Below are positions 57,688 to 64,000 of a stretch of DNA of 64,000 nt, in pieces. The notes beneath the pieces were generated by a model. The model was not told the origin of the DNA, did not search any database, and worked only from the letters and a program-made list of their open reading frames with translations. The stretch is from Dendrocalamus latiflorus (Eukaryota; Streptophyta; Magnoliopsida; Poales; Poaceae). Numbering within the stretch: the stretch's first letter is position 1; each line of letters opens with the position of its first letter. The position numbers and the translations under genes were made by a program. Location of the stretch: contig CM029660.1 of assembly GCA_017311315.1 (NCBI GenBank), positions 34,335,903-34,399,902 on the forward strand, read 5' to 3'.

Positions 57688-58360
57688 GCACCACCAAAAT
57701 TTCATGCGACTGAAATTTTGCTAAGCAACGGTTGATTTTGCTCACCTTTAGATCAACGTGGAGATTTATGCTCCGATGGGCTCATCTTCCTCCTCTTTGT
57801 GCGGTGCGATGACAGTGGCGCCTTCACTAGCAATAGTGAGTTAGGGGGTTCATCCGCACTGGACTATAGAGGACAGAGGGGCAACAGCGGATGGGTTAGC
57901 ACGAGCTCAATACAAGGGGTGGTGAGAGGTGGTGGCGGATCCGGCGCACCTCTATTGGATAGGAGGGCAACAACAAGGGGAGGTAGAGATGGGGCAGAGG
58001 AGGAGGAGGCGAGTGCTGCTGATAGCAGCAAATCGTCGATGGGCCTCAGCAACGTCAGCAAGTCAACGAGAGGAGATAGGGATTGTGTGCAGGCGGCGGC
58101 TGGCTGAGGGGAGGGGGCATTACTATATTAGGGTTACGGTTTGCAGGTTTTTATATGTAGGGCAAGGAGGGGATGAGAATAGTTGGATCTTGAGCTAATG
58201 ACTAAAAAAATGTGACCGGTGGATGAGGGAAAAAAAATCAAACAACTGAGAAATAGATAGCCGCTAAATGAATTACAATCCAGAACATATCTATTACATA
58301 ACAAAAGCTTATGACGTGGTTTACAACTGTTAAGAACAAAAGCAAAATATGCTAGAAATT
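57688..58360. other. GC-rich intergenic patch, no gene assigned
   Basis: Contains a 102-codon open frame (57799-58107) of low complexity (Gly, Ser, Glu) without a domain. Could be a captured gene fragment; not supported as a gene. Confidence 0.4.
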
Positions 58361-58383
58361 CTCTCTATATAGAGAGAGAGAGT

Positions 58384-58436
<53 letters not shown>
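58361..58436. repeat. (GA)n microsatellite
   Basis: About 24 uninterrupted GA units (58387-58434), preceded by a shorter GA block and a CTCTCTATATAGAGAG palindrome. Confidence 0.97.
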
Positions 58437-58437
<1 letters not shown>

Positions 58438-60895
58438 AGCCCTTGACTTTACGGACCCTAATTTAACTGTCTTAGTTTTGATAGTTTACTTATAAGAGAT
58501 ATACGAATTTAAAATAATTCGCACAAAAAAAGAAGAATATCTACCCTTGGTAGACTAAAATATTAAATGATTAGATTTGCTAGTTGTCGTAGATATATAC
58601 TAATTTTTTAAAAAAAATGATTAGTAGCACTACCTATAACTCAGATGTTGAGAGCGTGGATCCCTTTCTTTCACATATGATGAGAGATATCTTAAAATGA
58701 ATATGAAACCACTCAACGTAGCTGGCACTCAAAGTATCACGTCTTACCGAGGTTGGTGCCCGGCTTGGGTCGGCTTCCGAACCTCGTCGGAGGTGAGTTC
58801 TCCGGCGTGTCACACACCGCCGAGGTTAATTTACTTCTGGACTCCGTGTGAGATTGGCCATCGAACCTCATCCGGGGTAGCCCCCCCAAGATGCAACGTC
58901 AAATCGGGATTGCAGGGGCGCACCTCGGCACAGGCCGGAGTTATCCACGGCCTGAGTTAACGCCGATACCCTCCCTCGACAGACGCCAAACTCGCTTTAC
59001 CTTTACTTTGCAGGCGGTGCATGCATACATAGCTGCATATGCTGGCTTTACTGCATGTCTCTGTACCCGGTTCTTTAATTTATGCGTGATGATAAGCCAG
59101 CAGCTCGCCGGCCGGCTCTATCTTTGCACAGCTTGCATCGTCTGAAACCCACTTATCCCACAGGCATCTGAGCTGAATCATTTATCAGGAGCCAGGAGTC
59201 ACTTGCAGAATATCAACTGACCAAACGAATGGAGATCCACAAGAGCTGCTTTTCCACGGGAACATTCATAAACCGCGGGAGAGGAAGGTGCAACCACAAG
59301 ACTGCAACCGCCGGCCTGCTCGTGACATTTCTCCTGTCATCAGCTTAGCTTTCGCGAAATTCTGACATCAAACAGGTAAGAAGCAATTAGCACATTAAAT
59401 TCACATGTGGTACCACAACAACTAATGCTAATTCTATAAGATGCAGCAGTAAGATAAAAATGTGTCAAAGTGCAACTCTGAATCCTAACTCATTTCTACC
59501 AAAGGTTGAGCAGTTAAACCTGGAGCAAAGAAATGGTGTGTATGTGTGACTGTGTGTGTGTCGTGGTCACGGGCCAATTATTTGAGCAATAAGTCTCAAC
59601 GTGGCACAAGAGGAAAGAAGAAGCTTGCGCTCTACCTAATCTGCTCCTCCTAGAGGCCAGCTTTAAATTCTATAGTAGCATCCTCCAGTCCTGTGAGGCC
59701 CCCAGCTACTTAACCAAAAAGCATTAGTGCCAATGCCGATAGATTAGGACAAGATAGCTCTCTCGGGGGCTCCTTTTCTGGGCACCAAGATTCGTTTGGA
59801 TTTGCCTTGACAAAACCTGCGATCTCGCATTATCTTTTAACTCGCTGGACGGAAGGCATGCAGAGCACTGGATAAACCGGCGGGCTTCTAGTGCGAAAAT
59901 CTTTTGTCACGTTCTGATGCTGATCTTGTTCGGCGCGTCTGTCTTGTCATGCTACAATTTGCGGATGAGGGGAAACAAAGCGACGACTCCTTTGAGGATC
60001 ATATCACTGCAGAGAACAAATCGGCAAATGGTACGAGCCTGTTTCTGGTGGACTGCTTGGAACTTGGAAAGCTTCCTTGATGCCTGCATTAAAAAAAATT
60101 GAACATTCTGTCAGATGAAAAAAAAATCCTTACTGCTGGTTATTCATGTAAACCTTCTTCTGTCAAGAGTCAGAACTCAGCATGCCTGATCACGTCAGTA
60201 GTAACTTGCAAAACCTCTTTGCCATGCCATTTGCACTTGTCGCCAAACCTGTGCATGAAATGGGAAAGGAATGGGACACGGTAGTAAACACAAGAGCGCT
60301 CTTACAAATTTTTAGCTTTCCAGCGCAGTTATGTACACATCAAGACGACAAGTTTCCTATTGCAACTATATTAACTTCATTGTCCATTCACAAAAACCAC
60401 TCACCAATTTTGGATGTGACCATCTTCACCATGATGAATGTAGCACTTAGCAAGGGCATAAGAAAAACAAGTGAATGACATTTTTCTTCTGTTTACAGAG
60501 CTCAAAAGTCACAACTTACAACTCACTAGAACAATGCCAATTTCTCTTGCCGGTGTTCAACCAGCTTTAAAAACAAAATCATTTTTTCCTTGGCAAAAAT
60601 TCCTCAAAGCCTAATTTATCATCTTACCTCCTGCGAACATCTGAATTCTGAGCCAACTCCCTTATTACATCAGAAAAAGAAAAAAAATGCAGCTAGAGAA
60701 GATCACTGTTACTTGCCGACAGGTCCAAGCATTGTCTTCTACTCTCCACAATGGGATTACCGCTGCAATTCCCATCACTCCACCCATAGTCGCAAGCAAC
60801 TCACCCATACTTCCATCCCAAGTCGTAGCAAGTTCTCCACAGACATCTCTGTATCCACCTTCAAACTTTTCGCTGACTGTGCATCAAATCCACCA
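58437..60895. other. Intergenic DNA and D3 3'UTR
   Basis: No gene recognised. The few hundred bases below 60896 are the likely 3'UTR of the minus-strand D3 gene. A GC-rich patch at 58740-59000 has no identified origin. Confidence 0.5.
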
Positions 60896-63019
60896 CTAAT
60901 CATCAATGGACCTGTTGTTCAGCTGCATCTCAAACCGGAGCCAAGATTCAGCCCGCATCTCTGTGATCATCATATCATTTTCCGGTGCCGGATAGTAGTC
61001 CTCTCGTAACTGCATGTCCCGCAAGTTTGGCATTGCCAAGAAGAAGCTCATGAAGTGCTCATGTGTGGTGCCGTGGATGAAGAGCTTCCTGAGTCCACTG
61101 CAGTGCTGGAGCAGTCCCACGGCTGGCAGTGTCAGGCCCCGCTGGTTCACTTCCTTGTCTTGGGGTGGCCAGTAGTCCAGCTCATACAAAGTCTGCAGTG
61201 ATTCAATACCGTGCAAATAGAATCGCTCCCACAACGAAAGATCCATCTGCCCTGTTGGTGCAGTAAGCGCGTAACCCACTGCCTCGCTGAGGTCCAATTT
61301 CATCTTGGCTAGTACTGGAAAGCCCGCAAGGTCGCTTAAGCCAAACATTGTTTGTGGAGAAGGGCGTGGACATGTCCGGCAATCACCCTCCACCTTAATT
61401 GAGATCTCCTCAAGCACCGGGCAGCTATCGAGCCCGGCAGAAATGAGTGGGGAGAGCAGCTGACCAGCAGGGAACCAGAGGGAAAGTGACCGGAGCATCT
61501 CCCAGCTGCCATCATCATCCAATTCTATGTACCTGCATTTCTTGGATGCAGACTCATATGACACTTCACCAAGCTCATCATACTCAGGATTGCAACTGGT
61601 GGTGCCGTTGGCCACACTGCCGGGTTGTTCATCTGCCTTCCAGACACAGTTGATCTCAAGACTCTCGATGCGATCACGGATCGGACTTAGAGCAGTGAGA
61701 CACACTGCAGTGTCCAGAAGCCGGCAATGCAAAACACTGACCTCCTTGAGTGTAGGCCGAAGCGCTGCAGCTAGCCTCCTGATCCCAGCTGACGTGACAA
61801 GGTCGCAGCCATGGATGGCAAACTTAGCAAGCCTCCCACACCCACGACCGATCGCCGCAAGGCTCGCGTCGGTGAGATCCTGGCAATTCTTCATGCAAAG
61901 TGACTCCAGCCCACCACACACGGCAACACCGTCAAGATGCAGCCAAGAAGCCTCACACAGCCCCTGGAAGCACCCCAGAGTCAAGAGCTTGATCCGTGGG
62001 CACCTGCGGGCAAGCGCCTCCATCGCCGGGGCTGTATGCAGCACATTATGCCGAAGGTCTAGGGTGAAATCCTCCAGCCCGGGGAGCGCAGCGAAGACAG
62101 TGACCAGCCCTGCCACGGTAATCGCCGCCTCCTCCCGCTGGCTGGTGGACGCCGGTTCGAACGGCTCGCTGAGCCGCAGGACCGTCAGCCGGGGGCAGCT
62201 GGCAGCGAGCGAGAGCAGCGCGTCATCGCCGACGAACTCAACGCATCGTGGATTGAACACACAGGGCGCGACGAGCTTTTGTAGGTTGGGGCAGCAGCCC
62301 GCGATGGCCCCAAGCTCGGAGGAGTGGAACCCGTCGGTGGCGCCCGCGAGGCCGAGGTCGAGCTCGGTGAGCGCCGCTGCGGCGGCCGGGTGCGCGGCGA
62401 GCGCCGGCATGATGTCGTCCGTCCAGCAGTAGAACTCCGATAGGTCCAGCGCCCTGAGCGCGGCGCAGGTCTGGAGCAGCGGCTCGAGATCCGCGCCGCT
62501 GGGGAGGCCCGGGGGGCGCTGGTGCCAGCGCACGAGCTTGACGCTGCGGAGGGCGCCCCGCCAGTGCGGCGTGAGGTTGGCGAGCGTGGAGGGGTCGCGG
62601 CAGTAGACGGCGAGCGAGGACACGCCCGGGAAGCAGTGCGCGAGGCGCGCCGCGATGAAGGAGTTATGCTCGGCGATCTCCTCGGGGTGGTGGAGGTGGT
62701 GCGCGGAAGAGGACGACGAGGGCGCCCCGGCAGCGGGCGTAGAGGACAGGAATGGGTGCCCCCACGGCGAGATGAGCGACAGGTCGAGGCGCTCGAGCGC
62801 CGGGAAGCAGAACTCCGGCGGGAGGAACAGGAACCCCGGCAACCGGGGGTCCCCGCGCAGCGACAGCGCGGCCCGCGTCGCTCGCTCCGCCGCGCGCAGC
62901 CGGTGGCAGGCCAGCGCGGCCCGGTGGCGCGACCGGGCGTCGGTGAGGAAGCTCAGGATGTGCAGCAGCAGCGGCTCTGGCAGGTCCAGGATGGGCGTCC
63001 CCATCTCCACTGCCGCCAT
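60896..63019 (-). CDS. D3: D3/MAX2 F-box leucine-rich-repeat protein (strigolactone and karrikin signalling)
   Basis: A single-exon gene of 707 aa (rice D3 is about 720). D3/MAX2 is the F-box subunit of a nuclear SCF ubiquitin ligase that, with the receptors D14 or KAI2, degrades D53/SMAX1-type repressors and so controls tillering. The start chosen is ATG at 63019 (MAAVEMGTP), immediately before the F-box (ILDLPEPLLLHILSFLTDAR, residues 10-29 onward). An in-frame upstream ATG at 63160 adds 47 low-complexity residues absent from the family. After the F-box come repeated LRRs (LDLSLISPWGHPF, SLAVYCRDPSTLANLTPHW, LVRWHQRPP, LDLSEFYCWTDD, LESLCMKNCQDLTDASL). The conserved end is SWLRFEMQLNNRSIDD, consistent with the functionally important C-terminal helix of D3. 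Sequence is intact with no stops or frameshifts. Confidence 0.96.
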   Translation of the reverse strand: MAAVEMGTPILDLPEPLLLHILSFLTDARSRHRAALACHRLRAAERATRAALSLRGDPRLPGFLFLPPEFCFPALERLDLSLISPWGHPFLSSTPAAGAPSSSSSAHHLHHPEEIAEHNSFIAARLAHCFPGVSSLAVYCRDPSTLANLTPHWRGALRSVKLVRWHQRPPGLPSGADLEPLLQTCAALRALDLSEFYCWTDDIMPALAAHPAAAAALTELDLGLAGATDGFHSSELGAIAGCCPNLQKLVAPCVFNPRCVEFVGDDALLSLAASCPRLTVLRLSEPFEPASTSQREEAAITVAGLVTVFAALPGLEDFTLDLRHNVLHTAPAMEALARRCPRIKLLTLGCFQGLCEASWLHLDGVAVCGGLESLCMKNCQDLTDASLAAIGRGCGRLAKFAIHGCDLVTSAGIRRLAAALRPTLKEVSVLHCRLLDTAVCLTALSPIRDRIESLEINCVWKADEQPGSVANGTTSCNPEYDELGEVSYESASKKCRYIELDDDGSWEMLRSLSLWFPAGQLLSPLISAGLDSCPVLEEISIKVEGDCRTCPRPSPQTMFGLSDLAGFPVLAKMKLDLSEAVGYALTAPTGQMDLSLWERFYLHGIESLQTLYELDYWPPQDKEVNQRGLTLPAVGLLQHCSGLRKLFIHGTTHEHFMSFFLAMPNLRDMQLREDYYPAPENDMMITEMRAESWLRFEMQLNNRSIDD

Positions 63020-63228
63020 ACGCGATGTGCCACCGCGTCCGGCAAACCAAAGTCGTCTACTCTTTCTTTTCCCCTCTCCCTCCCCTCCTTTCCCTTGCGG
63101 GGCGTTGCTGCAGTTGGGTGAGGGATTTGAGTGAAGCGGAGGGGGGACGAGACGCCGCACAGCGAAGTGATATAACTACAAGCTGGAGGTGCAATGGCAA
63201 CCCATGATTTTCGTTGGACCGATCATAA
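63020..63228 (-). promoter_or_regulatory. D3 proximal promoter/5'UTR
   Basis: About 210 bp of pyrimidine-rich (minus strand) sequence between the D3 ATG and a MITE. The in-frame reading frame stays open to 63160. No TATA box is obvious. Confidence 0.45.
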
Positions 63229-63397
63229 GTCGGGATGACAAACGGTAAAAGATAAATACGTTTTATCTGATATTTATATTTAAAAATATGAATATGTTAG
63301 ATAAAAATTTGTATTTAATAATATTTATATTCGTATTTGTATCCGAGAATGTTCATATTTATATTCGATTCGTATTCGATCCGTTTCCATCCCTGAC
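63229..63397. mobile_element. MITE immediately upstream of D3
   Basis: Inverted ends GTCGGGATGACAAACGG and GTCAGGGATGGAAACGG, with an interior of repeated ATTCGTATTCGAT-like motifs. A related decayed block lies at about 63560-63756, ending CCATTTTTATCCCTAA. Target duplication unclear. Confidence 0.6.
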
Positions 63398-64000
63398 GAT
63401 CTCACTGGGATGATTGAAAGAAATAATTTTCTGATGAATCAAGATTCATAAGTAGAAAGTGAAAATTACTTTGCATAATTTTTAATTTTATGTGCTACAC
63501 TGCTAGCTCGTGTAGATTTGTAGTTATGTTACATAAATTTATTCTACCGATATTTGTTACAAAAGTTTTAGGATATTCGCATTGGATCGAATTAAGTACA
63601 TATTCGATTTGTATTCGTTACAATATTTGATTCGTATTCAAGAAAATTCGAATTCGTTTTAAAAATATGAATTTATATCCGTATCCTATTCATTTTACAA
63701 ATATAGATTTATATTTGAGACTATATGATTCGTATTCGACCCATTTTTATCCCTAATTCCAAGGCACATAGATCGGTAAATGAGTATCCGGTATTATTTA
63801 TGCTTGATTTCGACTCTAAGAAAAAAATTTAAAATAACATACGAGATGGATGATATCCGCATGTCAAGTGATATAAAGAAGTCATATGTCAAGTGATATG
63901 AAAAAAATCTGTTGTGGCTTTACTTAGGAATAAAATAACAGATATGTAGATTGACGCATCTAAACAGGCAGAGAATGGGTAAGTTCTTTTGAGCTGTGGC

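Noticed and set aside
57799..58107. A 102-codon Gly/Ser/Glu-rich open frame
   Set aside because: Low complexity, no start context, no domain and no splice partners. It sits in repeat-rich DNA.
61527..62432. A 301-codon plus-strand frame opposite D3
   Set aside because: It is the antisense shadow of the conserved D3 coding sequence and has no independent support.
1..64000. tRNA, rRNA, CRISPR arrays or bacterial operon structure
   Set aside because: None seen. The window is plant nuclear DNA with spliced genes and transposons.

Overview
This is a nuclear segment of a grass genome, probably a panicoid cereal or close relative. The genes have spliced GT-AG introns, their proteins closely resemble rice and maize families, and the space between and inside genes is full of grass-type transposons (Tourist, Stowaway, Mutator-like and hAT-like MITEs, small non-autonomous copia-like LTR elements, a LINE relic). 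The exon models were built by eye. All four complete genes splice into uninterrupted reading frames whose exon lengths sum to whole codons.

Layout, left to right. (1) 1-1446 (+): the 3' half of a plant glutamate receptor-like channel (GLR), cut by the window edge. (2) 1520-4062: a 2.5-kb non-autonomous copia-like LTR element with a perfect ATAGA target duplication and a decayed gag. (3) 8060-4411 (-): a complete 8-exon RING E3 ligase of the GW2/DA2 family, more like a GW2 paralogue than GW2 itself. (4) 8.3-14 kb: repeat-rich intergenic DNA with MITEs, a TA microsatellite and a degenerate tandem array. (5) 17248-36082 (+): a complete 22-coding-exon MED13 gene, the CDK8-kinase-module subunit of Mediator, with a probable non-coding first exon near 14.1-14.4 kb. 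hAT elements lie in introns, one carrying an exocyst SEC15 fragment, along with a Mutator-like element and a LINE tail. (6) 40304-50176 (+): a complete 6-exon group-A MAP kinase with a TEY loop (MPK6 type). Its introns hold nested Tourist MITEs, an hAT element and a second small LTR element. (7) 50.2-60.9 kb: repeat-rich intergenic DNA. (8) 63019-60896 (-): a single-exon D3/MAX2 F-box-LRR strigolactone-signalling gene, with a MITE about 210 bp upstream of its start codon.

From memory, D3 and the MPK6-type kinase are near neighbours on rice chromosome 6, so this looks like the orthologous block. Four of the five genes belong to families that control plant architecture, organ size or transcriptional response (GW2-like, MED13, MPK6, D3). 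Nothing in the sequence suggests an operon-like functional unit; the linkage is best read as conserved synteny.

I found no dramatic new molecular machine. The most interesting unexplained signals are: a shared GC-rich hairpin just after the tRNA-primer site in two different non-autonomous LTR elements; an hAT element in MED13's first intron that contains a promoter/5'UTR-like block; a SEC15 fragment captured by an hAT element; and a roughly 125-bp direct duplication flanking a Mutator-like insertion.
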